A DNA stretch of 64,000 nucleotides from Cyclina sinensis. Its lineage: Eukaryota > Mollusca > Bivalvia > Venerida > Veneridae. Under the pieces are notes generated by a model. The model made no database searches. It was given only the letters and a program-made list of their open reading frames with translations, and was not told where the DNA came from. Each line of letters starts with the position of its first letter. Position 1 is the first letter of the stretch. Of the stretch, positions 51,561-63,731 are shown piece by piece. The stretch covers positions 24,870,872 through 24,934,871 of the forward strand of contig JAAONU010000004.1 in the NCBI GenBank assembly GCA_012932295.1, written 5' to 3'. Made by a program: the position numbers and the translations under genes.

Positions 51561-53744
51561 CATTGTGTAGATTTGCAATGCATAGGACCTGAAACTATTC
51601 AGTTAATATTTTTTTTTCGTTATTCTCCTTGCTATTTTGTTTCTATTTAAAAATATAATAAATATGTTCCTTTCTCTTTTATGAGTGAATAATATATAGG
51701 CAGGAGTTCGGATGCGTAGGAATTTAATTCCGCTGTATCCGAACGATTTATTATTTCGATTCTAACCACCAAAATGAAGGAAATTTTGTGAAATTTTGGA
51801 GTTTCGTTACGAATTTTGTTGACAAACAAGGAAAACAGGTATTTTGAGTTACATGAACGTGAAGATAAATCATTTCTGCGTCGCATGACAGCAGTATTGT
51901 ATGTGATATACATTGAACGAGAATAATACGCGATGTAAATCAACCTGTGTTGAAGGTTTACATGACAAACTTTTATATCTATATATTTATAAGGTATTTC
52001 TCAGGGAATTTTAACAATTATTGAAACGTTCTCAGACAGGCACCAAACTTGGTATATGATTGCCTTATGTCTTTGCATTTGTGAAACAAGTACCATTATT
52101 TTACCCCAAGTGTCTGTGGGTGGAGGATATAAATTCGCCGAATTGACTTGTTATACTTTGGATTATACCGCACACGTAAATAGAGTTTAGTATTGGGTGA
52201 ACTGATTGTTACTGTTGTTTTTTTTTGAGGATATTTTAGAGATTATTAAGTCTAACTTATTTTATTACTTATCTTTAGAGTGAACACGGAACGGTCAGGC
52301 TCCCTACTGGGAGCTACATCTTTCGTACTGGGCAGTAATATTGCCACTAAATATACTTTCTCTTGCATACATACCCCGCCAGGTGGTTTCCTGCGTTATA
52401 ACTTTCTAGCAGTCTTTTGTACAGCAACATCCTATATATCAATTCATAAACATTTTTAACGTATTTTTTTAGAATGAATGAACGTCGTTTAAACATCGTC
52501 TTCCGAGGGTTTGTTTTAAGCAAAGCAGTCACAAAAATGGATAATACTTAATGTTTACCTCATTTGTTTTGTTCTTGGCTACCTCAAACTAGACTCCTTC
52601 TATGGAGTACAGCATGTCAAAAAACACGTCTCAATTGATACAATGTCAAGGGGAGGTGTATCTAAAATTTAGGGCAAAGAGTTCATTGCCAAGTGTATAA
52701 TTACAAATTTCGTTCAAAGAAAGACCTAAAAACATCCTATACATCACGCATAATGCTATTGAAGCTTGACAATCAAATACAATGAGTTGATAATGATTTG
52801 CGATTACGAGATTATATACAGTGTGGAAATGAAATATCTGAGAAATTAGCCTACATATTTCAAGATAGATATAAATTTGCATGTCCATTTTCTTTACGGT
52901 ATTGTAAGTTCCTGCGACAAAATATTTCCATCTTAAAATATCTTTCTAGGAAAAGGAATTTGACTAAGAAAAAGGTCAGTATAACCTGCCATTGCCCAGT
53001 TGCTCTTCTATCCTCATTCTAAACGAGACAATTCAGCAGCCTACCAATAGAAACTTGACACTGAATATTAGGAATGCATATTTAAATCCGTTGTGGATTA
53101 TAAGACAATTCAAAAGGAATATCAGCGACATGAACATTGGCGATTGCAGCTGACATGGCAATCTAGTTAATTTTACTGAATATCCTTAAGGAATTATTTC
53201 TCTTGCTTATGTAAGTATCTTAAGAGTAACGATTCATCAGTTTCACCTATTTTCTTAGCTAACATTTACAAGAAAACAACGCTGAAGATATAATTGATTA
53301 GATGATTTCAAGCAAGATCTGTTACATTAATTTCATGTAAATAACTTAAGCTTTAAATTAGAGTCATGTTCGATATATGAAGTATAGGACATTTTGTTCA
53401 CTAGAATTATTTCCTTAAATACTACATGTATAGTAAGAAATATATTTCTATATTGCCAATTGCAAATATTACCGAGTCGATAAAATACTTGTCAGAAATT
53501 TTATTTTCTTCAGCTTTGGAACTACTTGGTTGTGGTGCTTTTTTAAATCCAACGTAGGATTTCAACCTGAAACGACATAGACAATGATAATCATTTCATT
53601 TCTTTAAATGAATAAGAAGTCATGATCGGAGTGTTGTCATAATTAATTTGGTTTACACGCGCATTACAAAATACTTAACTACCTTAGATTCGCTATACTG
53701 CATACTAAAAATATTTTAATGATAATTATAAAAATGTTAAAAAG

Positions 53745-54225
53745 TAGTGAAAATGTACATCAGGAAAAACAAAAGTCAAACAAAACAGCCTCCCTACTGT
53801 CAAAAAGTAAATGAATAAATGACAAATCTATTTATAGGCCAATTAAAAAAGACACTACAAACAATTAACGAAAAAGACAACCCGAGGGGCTATCGCTTTG
53901 GAACTGTCAGTAGCAAAACATTTGCCACTTGGGGTTTAAACCAGGTATTAGGGTACACCAACCTCATTTGCCACAACTAGTTATCATAAGAACAAGAACA
54001 AACAAGAACAAGTTGTCTTGGTGAATTAATTTCAACCCTACCATCAACATTGTTGCATACAAAAACACATAAAACATAAAACCAATGACATTGTAGAGTG
54101 AAAAAGGTAGGTACTCAAACCGAGCACTAAGCAAGAACACACTGGTAGGAATAAAAGGGACTGACCAAGTTTCTACGTCCTTATAAAGATTTCATAAACC
54201 CTTAAGATGTTTCAATATCTCAAAA
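53745..54225. mobile_element. U4-specific insertion of unknown type
   Basis: U3 and U4 intron sequences align on both sides (22500/53700 and 22560/54230), but U4 has about 480 extra bp including AACCCGAGGGGCTATCGC and GGGTTTAAACCAGGTATTAG. No ORF or terminal repeat was identified. Boundaries are approximate. Confidence 0.5.
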
Positions 54226-56237
54226 CACCGTTACATGAATTGCATGGATTGAAATATTGAGTAAGTAACACACACAATTTTTAAATGAAAAAAAAATCAA
54301 ACATTTAAAAAATGGCGAAAGTCAACCATCAGACGTAAATGAAATAACTTGAGATACATGTGCATGGATCTGCGTTTAGAAAAGTGGTGTGTGATTTTTC
54401 TTGTCAACATGTATATAATTTATATTTCAATTTTAGATGTAAAAGCAAAACAGTTGTTCGTGTTGTGTTTAAACTGTCCCAGTATTTATATTGTACAATT
54501 TCAAGACTGCTGAATACACCGTTCTCCTGTATAGCACATGTTCAACATGCAGCGAGAATAATACAAAACCGTTTTCTATATCATATATGTTTTACTCAAA
54601 TCACAGTCAGCTTTTGGTTCATTCCCAGGACAGTTCTGTACTACCGTTTTAGCTGTAAGATGCGAATGTTGGACAGTGTAATAAGTAATTAGTATTTTTT
54701 ACTTCCTGGAAAGATGAGTACTCTATAACTTGTGTACTGATCTACTGTATATATGTAAAATCGACAAAGCAGTCTGTTTTTATCCTAAAGATAATACAGA
54801 CAGAACAATTACTGATTAGTTTACACTACCAGTAAGATAAACTGAACTGTATAAGTCATGACAGTCTCAGAAGTCAGTCTTTGTATAATGATCTGACATA
54901 TATATACTCAAGGGATAAAGAAACGCAGGGTAAATTTTGAAGATGATTATATGTAAGACATCGAGTATAATGTTCAATATTTGTAAGTAAAAACGAAGAT
55001 TAATCCAACAAACTGCAAAATTACTGATTTGTATCTGGTTAATGATTTAGGAATAATTGAGGGGAATTGAAAGAGACCTCTGTAATCTGAAATCGAAATG
55101 GACGGATTGTGCACTAGATTTTCCCTTTTGATGCTTTCCCCGGGAGACATCGTTTCGCAATCCCGTTATGCGACATTCGATACAGGACCAAGTGCGCTGT
55201 AACCTAGAAAGTTGCTTCACCGATTTTCATTGTTTTTGAACAACGCGTTAACTTCGCAAAATATTGTCAACCTGCGTTTCTTTATCCCTTGAGTATATGA
55301 TAATACATTATTTATGTGCCGACGGTTATACGTATAATAAACACAGAGTCAATACAATATTATTTTCAATGCAACCGTCTAATAAATGGAAGAAATCTGC
55401 CTGTCTGAAGGAGAAGCTGCCTTTTCAAAATACTTTCGTGGAAAAAAATGTCAATGACAAAATGTTTGAAACAGTAAAAAGTCCTGGGCCAAGTTAATAA
55501 TTATAAATGGCGATAGATTAATAACCTCATTTTTAAGCGTGACAATGCAATACAATGCCGTACAAATGATTCGCGAACACGGGATAATACTCGGAAACAA
55601 CGATATGTCATAATAATCACCCTGAACATAAATAGGACAACCAATAATTAGCCCTTTCCATGTCTAATACATTTATGTGGCTTTCTGGTGGCGAAAATGA
55701 CGAAAAAGCTTTCTATAGATTTATTGTAGGGGAATGGAAATTAACAGGAAAGATGCCCATCCCGTCATTAAGAGTCTGTTATTGGCTTTGAAATAAGGGG
55801 ATATCGGCAGCGCAGTAAGGAAAAAGATTTTTCAGGATAATATGACAATACACTTAAAAGTTAATACATATATGTAGTATCATTCATATCAGGCTGTGTT
55901 GTTCCCTTTCCCACGGGCAAAGGGCGAACCTTAGATTTACTTTGAAGACCTTATATCGGATTTAAATGAGATTGTAATGATACGTAAACCTTTACTTGAA
56001 TACTCTTAATCAGTTTTAATCGACATGTGTAGTAACGTGATATGAAACATATGTGATAATGTTTAAGTTTAAATGCTAACTTTGAGAGTCTGTTTATCGC
56101 CGTGCCTTGTGGCTGAATTGCCGACGCTCTGTCACGAGTTAGTTTGTGAGAAAGAAGATTCTAGAGACACCACTGCTTCTTATCCATGTTCAGTGTAAAA
56201 CACTGACACATGGGTCTCATCCGAAGATGATTTGTTG

Positions 56238-56299
56238 ATGGCGAAGCGGTAGATCGATTACCAATCCAGCGCGTTACCACGAAACCACTGATCCGCCCA
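56238..56299 (-). repeat. tRNA-derived SINE head, U4 copy
   Basis: Minus-strand counterpart of 24067-24140, sharing GTGGTAACGCGCTGGAT and a degenerate B box (AATCGATCTACCGC). The further loss of tRNA structure fits a non-functional relic. Confidence 0.55.
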
Positions 56300-56679
56300 T
56301 TCAGCCTGAACGGTATACAGATGATACTATTCGGTGCTTATCAAACTAGTGTAATTGAACTGAACTTTGCAGTGCCTTGTGAGGCATAGAAAGTATTGGT
56401 GAAATACTTGAAAAACAAACCACAAGCATTTAAGATTGAAATTTTCCTGATTGATCTGACAGTGAGTAGAAATTAGGTGCCTTAACAGCGGGTAATATAA
56501 TTATATTCCTATTATGTTTTCTTCTTCCATCAGATTTTATTCCTCAGCAGTGAAACAAGAACGAAACAAATGCACTCAAAACGTCATGCACTTTCTGCTG
56601 CACTGATTTGACTGAAAATTCAAAACTCGCCGTTGCTGATGAATTTGCCAGCTAACACCTTTGATTTGCGTTCTGGTAG

Positions 56680-56772
56680 GTTGTGAAGTTATTTCATGAA
56701 GAACAAGTGGGTATTTTTGACCAACGGAAAGTTGGGGATGAACACAAAAAGCTACAAGATCCCCGGGTACAG
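56680..56772 (+). pseudogene. Pseudo-exon a' (EEQ exon copy; Cys lost, 1 nt shorter)
   Basis: Acceptor GGTAG and donor GTATGT are intact. It reads VVKLFHEEQVGIFDQRKVGD then EHKKLQDPRVQ. It matches the functional exon through the first 17 codons apart from five replacements (S5F, L6H, M10V, L13F, K16R), but the conserved Cys codon TGT is GAT (Asp). The exon is 93 instead of 94 nt, ending in phase 0 instead of 1, so it could not join a phase-matched next exon. Confidence 0.85.
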
Positions 56773-58449
56773 GTATGTCATACATATATAATAAATTAAG
56801 ATTGTTTGTCGTTGAACGGAACAAACGGTGTTTATCTCATAACCAAAGGGAGGCAGAATCGTGACTCTTAAGTTAAATTAACATTTACATAATTTTGCAC
56901 GAGTCCTTGTCAGAACTCAACTGTGATTTTCCATAAATGTCTAGTCAGCATATAGGATTTCTTTTGTTAAGTTGATAGCAGTTATTTTATTTCTTCTTTT
57001 TCCTTTACAAGACCGATCACTTTTCATTTCAAATAATATCTGAGCTTAATTGTTTCAAGTAAAACTGTCTTTCTAAAATTGTGAATGCTAGTAAGAACCT
57101 TACAATTTAAGCAATAGTCACGCTGTCAAATTTGCGTGACAAATTTAAATGAAACATCTTTTTTATACATTGCTCAAGAAAGATGTTGTGTGAAATCATT
57201 AAACAACATATTTTGCGTGTACAAAGTAAGATTAAGCGTTTCTGTAAATACGTCACGTGTGACAACATCATTTGAAACAAACGATTATTTCTAGTAAGCA
57301 GTCTATTGTATTGGTGCAGAACAGAGAGTTTCGACATGATGCTTTTAATAAGGATTATGTCAGCCAAGTTAAACACAAGCCTGGACTTAGTTTATTCACA
57401 TGTCAAGTTACCCTTTCCTGATATAAACTATCAAGCAGAAGTGAAAGGATTAAATGTCAGCTTTGTTTGGATTTTTCTTTTTTACTTCCGCTTTTAGATG
57501 TATTGCTAGGATATTGCAAGCTTAAGTATACTGTATTAACTAAAACTCGATTGAAATCAGATGTTCGCTTTGAGAAAAAAAGAGTAAATGTTAACATTAA
57601 TGTTTCTGCAAACTCTCTTTAGACTGAAGTAATTGTATGAAGTTTTATAGACCATAGAATGATTTAGATTTATGCCGTCTTGGAAAATTAGTCCCCATGA
57701 CAACGAACACACTTGCAGTTTTAATAAACATATTTTATTATTCTTCTACTGTAAGCCGCAGCTATGCATCTCGTTACGCGAATTAAGATTAAAAGTCTTT
57801 TAGCAGCCTAGCAACAAGTACTCCGTAGTTTTCCAGGAAAGAAACATATTAAGATGCCGTAAATCATATGATATTTGTAAGTCTTGACATCTTTTAATAT
57901 TAGCTTGAATTCATGTAGCGTACCACTGGCTACTGGCTACTTGTAAATTTAAAGCAAACCTTCTTCAAGTATAATATTCATTTAGCTATATCCAAAAGAC
58001 ATTAAGCAGACATGTCATTCAATTAATTTTTAGTAAACTCTGTGGCACTTGGTTGCAATCCGATAGGTATAATAAACAACATGGTCCTAGTTGGCTTTCA
58101 GAAATAGGTTATTTGTTCAAATTGGAACGATTATAACCTTATTTTAAGGAGAGAAATCTGTGTCAAATCATTTTAAATTCTTTTTGTAATTCGAGTTTTT
58201 AAAACGTGTATCTATTTCATATGTTTCAATGAGACTTTTGCGAAAATTTGGCAATTGCCAATTTCGTAAGAAGCAGTCGCATAAAAGAAAACAATGCAAT
58301 TACTGGTTTCATTTTCTCGGGGTTTGACAATGTCATGGATGTTCGGCAGTTTACGAGAGTTCGTTACGGGAGTACGTCACGGTTTCTTATACTATCAGAT
58401 TTACATGATATTTATATCGCTCTGAATGTATCGCGTTTTGTGTTGTTGT

Positions 58450-59010
58450 TATGCGCCCCGAAAAATTTTCAGGGGAGCATATACTTGATACGTCAGGCGT
58501 CCGTCCATCCGTCTGTCTTTCCTTCCGTCCGCATTTTGTCCGGACCATAACTCACACTCTAATAAAGTTATCAATATGATACTTAGATAGAACTCACTGA
58601 GGAGAAATGCAGTACACAATAATTATTGATCTGCATTTCACAATTTTGGTGTTTTTACCCTTTGTTGATTTTTCACACTCGTTTTTTCCGAAACGTAACT
58701 TATACTTTAACAGCTATCAACTTGAAACTTCATAGGTGGATAGATCCTATAAATGAAAAGTGCAGTGCACAAGAACCGTCAATCTGATCTTCAAAATTTT
58801 GGAGTTATTTCCCTTTGTTGACTTTTCATATTTATGTTTACATATGTTGTCTGGAACGTAATTCATACACTATAGGAGCTATAAACTTGAAACTTCATAG
58901 GTGGATAAATCTAGTAAAAGAAAAGTGCAGAGCTTAACAACGGTCACTCTGCACTTCATAATTTGGTGTTTTTGCCCTTGGTTAATTTTCATAATTAGAT
59001 TTTGGTGTAT
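58450..59010. repeat. GGGCATAACTC-family pearl-like repeat (copy 3), in U4
   Basis: Starts near TGCGCCCCGAAAAATTTTC, then GTCCGTCCATCCGTCTGTC, then about three 150-bp units with CATAACTCACACT, TATCAACTTGAAACTTCATA and GTGGATAGATC boxes. Not at the same place as the U3 copy, so it is an independent insertion. Confidence 0.7.
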
Positions 59011-60442
59011 ATATGCGTGACTTGTTTTATATTTCCCTTTTTCCTCTGATAAGGTGGTATTCCGGGGGTATTAACCATATCTAGTGATAGCTCTAGTCTG
59101 CGAAACCGCTGACCGGATTTGAATATATATTTTTTTTAAAATGTGTGTTGGGTCCCATGTAAACTATATATATGATGAAATATATATATCGTGAAATAAA
59201 CGTGACTGTTTGAGGACTGGGCCAAATTTCCTTTGTTTCTATAGGGGAAACTTTAAAAATCTTCCCTTCTTAAACTGCTTGGCATATTTAAAATGTAATT
59301 TGTCATAGATATTCTTTGCGTTGTCCTTCATAAAATTGCACAATATGAACACTTCGAAACAAAATTTGCGGGGTTTATTTTCATATGCCAAGACCCCCTC
59401 CCCTCCCTCACCCGTCCCACATTGTTTGATAGGTTTGATATTTTTCTGGTGAGCGACTCATAACTGTCAAACGCTGAAAAATATTGTATTCCTTCATGTT
59501 TCTTTCTTTTTATCTTTTTTATTTTTAGTGAGATTTATATCACCGATCTGTACGAGCCTGTGGTTATGGCATGTGGTCAATAATGAAGTTAGTTGTATTT
59601 TTCTTACTAAACAAAAGGCAATTTCCGCTGTTTGCAGATATATCATTCCACTTTAAAGCCATGCTTTAAATGTTTTAACTTCAGGGTCTTTTTTCACATG
59701 CAATGACACCTCTTGTTTAAGAAATATTTGATTCCGTTGGTGACAGTGAGAAAAAAAGTAAGTTTTTTGCTGCAATATGATAATTCCTTTGTTCATGGAA
59801 TGTTACTTTACCACAATCAAATTTCTAATAAGAACAATCAGTTGTTTTATATAGAATATTTAATTGTACAATCCTTAACTATTTTAGGTTGGTGTAGAGA
59901 AAACGTACACTAAGATAAAAGAGTTACAAAGATATTAATTTATCATTTGAATAAATGTATACACAGATAACAAATTTCTCGGATACAGACTGTTTCTTTC
60001 TGCTGTTTTATAGATTCATTTTTCTGATGAAGGAAGGAACACGTATCTCAAATGAATGAAGAGTACATTAAAGAAGAAAGATATGTTTTGTGTCTCTGTG
60101 AGTGTCAATTATTATGCAATGCAGTACTCTCTACAGGAGTAATGGCTTTTATGTTACCTCGTATCTGTCATATTTTTCTCTAAGATTATTTTTTCAATTC
60201 CTATTGACTACCTCTGCAGGATTAATTAAAATGATAATCTTTTGATTCTAATATTGACCATAAATGAATTATTTTTGTCTTAAATCATAATTATCTTTTA
60301 GTTTCTACTTGAAAGTTAAATGTTATTGTCATTTTAATCGAAGTTTAAAAAAATATCAATTACATAAAATATTATGGTGATATGATCTGCTATGATCGGT
60401 CCTTTTAAGAGCCCGTTTAAAGTTGTAATCAAAATTGTACAC

Positions 60443-60648
60443 CAGGCGCGTAGCTAGCCTATAAAGAATGTGGATTCAAAATAATCTAGGGGGGTCAGGG
60501 GGCATGCCCCCCCCTGAAAATTTTGAAATAAATGGTGCAATTTGGTGCGTTTTGGGGCCTCCGGAGAGCTTTCTTTACTAAAAAAATTTTTTTTGTCAAA
60601 ATAATGTGGATTCAGCTGCGTACTCGCGTATAGGCAGCTACGCGCCTG
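60443..60648. mobile_element. Short inverted-repeat element (MITE), hAT-like ends
   Basis: The left end CAGGCGCGTAGCTAGCCTAT and the right end ATAGGCAGCTACGCGCCTG are inverted repeats, with inner GTGGATTCA words. Direct TACAC (possibly GTACAC) flanks both sides. The inside includes GGGGGGCATGCCCCCCCC-like sequence and no credible ORF. CAGGCGCGTAGC-type ends are common among hAT MITEs, but the flanking repeat is shorter than the 8 bp expected for hAT, so the superfamily is uncertain. Confidence 0.7.
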
Positions 60649-61948
60649 TACACTGATCATCATTTACATTTGCCCAAGGCACCGTGGGTACTTTCGGTTA
60701 TGATTTTCCTTACGGTTGTTCGGGCATCGTAGGTGGCTACGGCGAATGGTTTTACACTGTATACGAAAACTGTGTGATTTTGAAAGGGCTCTTGAGGGAC
60801 TGATCAGGACAAATAAACATGGAGACTGCACGGAAATTGTATGAATTCCCGCTCTTACACGAGCAGAGAATGTATGGAGATGTTAGTTAGGCGAATTATA
60901 AAAAAAGCGGTGGAGATGGCCAATACTCATCTGAATAATAGGTTGCATATCTAAATGTCACCGCAAGGCCTTGGTGCGGCCGCTGCTGGGTTGCTGCGGG
61001 ATGATAGCGTGATATTCAAACGATCTCACGAGTACCACACGGGCACGAAGCAACTTTGTGATAGCTTTGCTGTTACAACTACACATTTTTTGATAAATAT
61101 ATTGAGTTGGTGTTACTATATTCAGAAACTGGCAAGATAGACATGAATAAATAACAAGCGTCTTCAGAGTACCTGGTAAAGCATAGAAAACGAGTGTCTA
61201 ATACATATATAAAATATCATAGAAAAGGGGATTAACAGACAGATTGCAATCCCTTAAGGTTCTGACATTACGTGATTGTAGTGAATGAATTCAAATTTGA
61301 TGGCCTTCGGGTTGTCTCTTTTCGAGATAAAGACTGTTTTAAAACATCACTTTAAAATGCAACTTGTCAAGCTCAGTCTAACTTATATTTGTATATTTGA
61401 AATCTCACTTTTTGTCAGGCATGAAATGAAAACTTCTGCACAAGCTTAACGTTTTGAGCGTAGGTGCTTTTGCCCAAAATCTTTTAGTTAAGTTCTTTAA
61501 AAACACTCATGGAAAAGGGCACATCATTGTGATCTACATAAACCTGTTGAAATATGTAGTTTTGTCTTTGTTTCTTTTTCATTATCAATTTAATATTGTC
61601 ATCAATAAATTTTCTGTTTGGTTCATCATCAATTGTTTCAAAGTATTTGTATTGAAGTGCAGGACGCATTTCTATAACACTATGCATTTTTTTTACGATG
61701 TGTGTCATTCTTAACGACACATTTTCATTTTTCGGTTACCAGACTCTGTAAGTAAACATTTTAGTTTTTGTTTATTTGGTTTGATGTCAATTTAAGCAAT
61801 CGCTTTAATGTAGTCTAGCTTTTAAGCAGATAATTATCCACATTGATTGCATGTTTTACCAAAGAATACATGAAATTATTATATATCATGGCTTTGTTTA
61901 AACATTCATCGAGTTTTTATTTGTTTCTTTGTTTGTTTGTTTGTTTGG

Positions 61949-62011
61949 TTTTTTTTTTTTTTTTTTTTTTTTTTTGGGGGGGGGGGGGGGGGGGTTGTGT
62001 GTGTGTGTGTG
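61949..62011. repeat. Compound poly-T / poly-G / GT tract
   Basis: About 25 T, then about 19 G, then (GT)n, on the + strand. ORFs across it are artefacts. Prone to length error in sequencing and assembly. Confidence 0.9.
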
Positions 62012-63042
62012 TTTTTCATCGAAAGAAAATAATACATTCTTGACTAAGATATGTGATTGAATGGCTGAAAATTAAAAGATCACACAAGTGTATATACTTT
62101 CTTTCCTTTTTTAGGGAATGAATGAAAACAGATTTTTTCCCATTTGAAATGATTGAAATAGGTTAACTTTAAGGATTGTAGCATAAGATCTAAATACCCG
62201 TTGCATTTAGTTTAAATAAAGGAATATATCTCTTTGAAATGAATAATAATATTCAGGCAGGTTTACCATATGGTGTAAGTTGGCATATAATGGTATTCAT
62301 TGATTATTAACAGGTGTTTGGTCCTTCTGAAAAGGCATTTTATAACTTGAAAGTAATACAAGTAGTGACGATATATATTCAAAGTTTAACTTAGATACAG
62401 CCCAAGACCAATATCTTTTGAATCAGTGACTGTCATCAAGTAAACAGATACGAAAAAGTTTAAAAGATACAGGCTTTAATAAGATGAGAAATGATTCGGT
62501 ATATTAACACCTTATTTGCGAATTTAAAGCATGCTCAATGAATGGACACAGTATAAGGCTCACAGAAACAAACAGGACACAGACTCCTTTTTTCCCTAGA
62601 CTCACTCTGACCTGACATAGAAAAGACAGGGAATGAAAAATTGTTGTTGTTTTCTTCTTATCCCAGGGCTTTTCGGCGTAAATTTATTTTGTCCATTTAC
62701 CTCTCACAGCAGCTTGGTAACTACGCGTTCGATGTGTAAAAGTCGCTAGAGAGTAGAAGCCATACAGATTGATACTTTAAATACATACCTAGGCATTGTC
62801 ATAAAAAGAAAATAATCATATAAATACCTACTGTGTCTAAAGTACGTTATGTATCGCCTACATTGCCTTAGTTAAACAATTCATTGATCTTTTCTCATTG
62901 ACATAAGTTATTCAAAGGTTGTATAGCCGTATTTTTATATGAGTTTTGGGCCTACTTATTTCATGATTTTATTTTGTTCGTATTTCTTATGGCAAAATCC
63001 TTTATCGTTATCAAATGCTTTAGGTAATCTGTTTCCCGTTTT

Positions 63043-63120
63043 ATCCCCCGCCGAAAAGGCGGCGGGGGATATAGTAATAGTCTCCGTCCGTCCTACAGAC
63101 TTATATATTAACAGCATGTA
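63043..63120. repeat. GC-rich hairpin and repeat fragment replacing an exon region in U4
   Basis: A perfect 11-bp inverted repeat, ATCCCCCGCCG / CGGCGGGGGAT with a 6-bp loop (63043-63070), is followed by GATATAGTAATAGTCTCCGTCCGTCC, a dispersed-repeat start. Flanks align to U3 near 37920 and 38690, so it sits where the Cys5-Cys6 exon should be. Confidence 0.65.
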
Positions 63121-63561
63121 ATTTTATAGATCAAATGTCAGTTAGATGTTTACCAACCAAAATATACATGTACAAACGATCTTGACACTAAATAAAACAC
63201 ATGGATGAAGTATTCCTTTATCATAATATTAGTTCGTCCTCTGGACTAATTTAATTTCATATAGAATACGTCATTTTATTGACTGTACAACCCTTTAAGT
63301 CAGAACTCACAATCAAATAGAATACATCTAGGAATCATTGTCATTGGCTAGTCACTCACGCAAAACAGGAAACAAAATACATGGTTGTATATTATCTGAA
63401 AGAAAAGAAACAACGTAGCAGCAAAAGCACCTGTCTATTTATTGCACGAGATTATGGACACATGTAGGAGGTTAGAAAAAAACGCGTTTATGGGGCACAG
63501 TATTGGCGCTGTTTTCCATGGATTTTGTGTAATTTGATTGTTTCTTTTCCCTTTTTTTCAG

Positions 63562-63731
63562 GCTTTTACACTGCAAATGTAATGTGTTACACATTAACCT
63601 TTTTTCTGGCTTTTATCTTAAGAGCTTCTGTTACATTTATTAAGACGCTACTTTTTGTTGACGACCTTGACTTAGAGAAAGACATTATAAGGAATCCAGG
63701 AGGAACGATAACATTTAGGCAAAATGGTCTA
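63562..63731 (+). pseudogene. Pseudo-exon e' (TM2 exon copy with frameshift)
   Basis: Splice sites TTTTTTCAG and GTAAGT are kept. The exon is 170 nt against 169 in the functional copy: the CCTGTTTC of the original is CC followed by six T (63600-63605) and C, one extra base. Before it the frame reads LLHCKCNVLHIN, after it [20 protein letters not shown]. The Arg starting the RLHC motif is Leu. Nucleotide identity with the original is otherwise very high, so decay of this exon looks recent. Confidence 0.88.

Larger units (their letters stand above)
56680..63731 (+). pseudogene. Decayed second copy of the class B receptor (5' part visible)
   Basis: Two exons of the receptor are repeated in order and orientation in U4: 56680-56772 (counterpart of 24476-24569) and 63562-63731 (counterpart of 39458-39626). 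The intervening intron sequence aligns in patches, but counterparts of 33307-33417, 38412-38542 and 39079-39173 are missing where flanking sequence is still alignable. The first exon lost its disulfide cysteine and changed phase; the second has a 1-bp insertion. TM3 onwards would lie beyond the window. Confidence 0.85.

Noticed and set aside
61843..62043. 66-codon ORF with poly-Phe and poly-Gly
   Set aside because: It is a translation of the poly-T/poly-G/GT tract.
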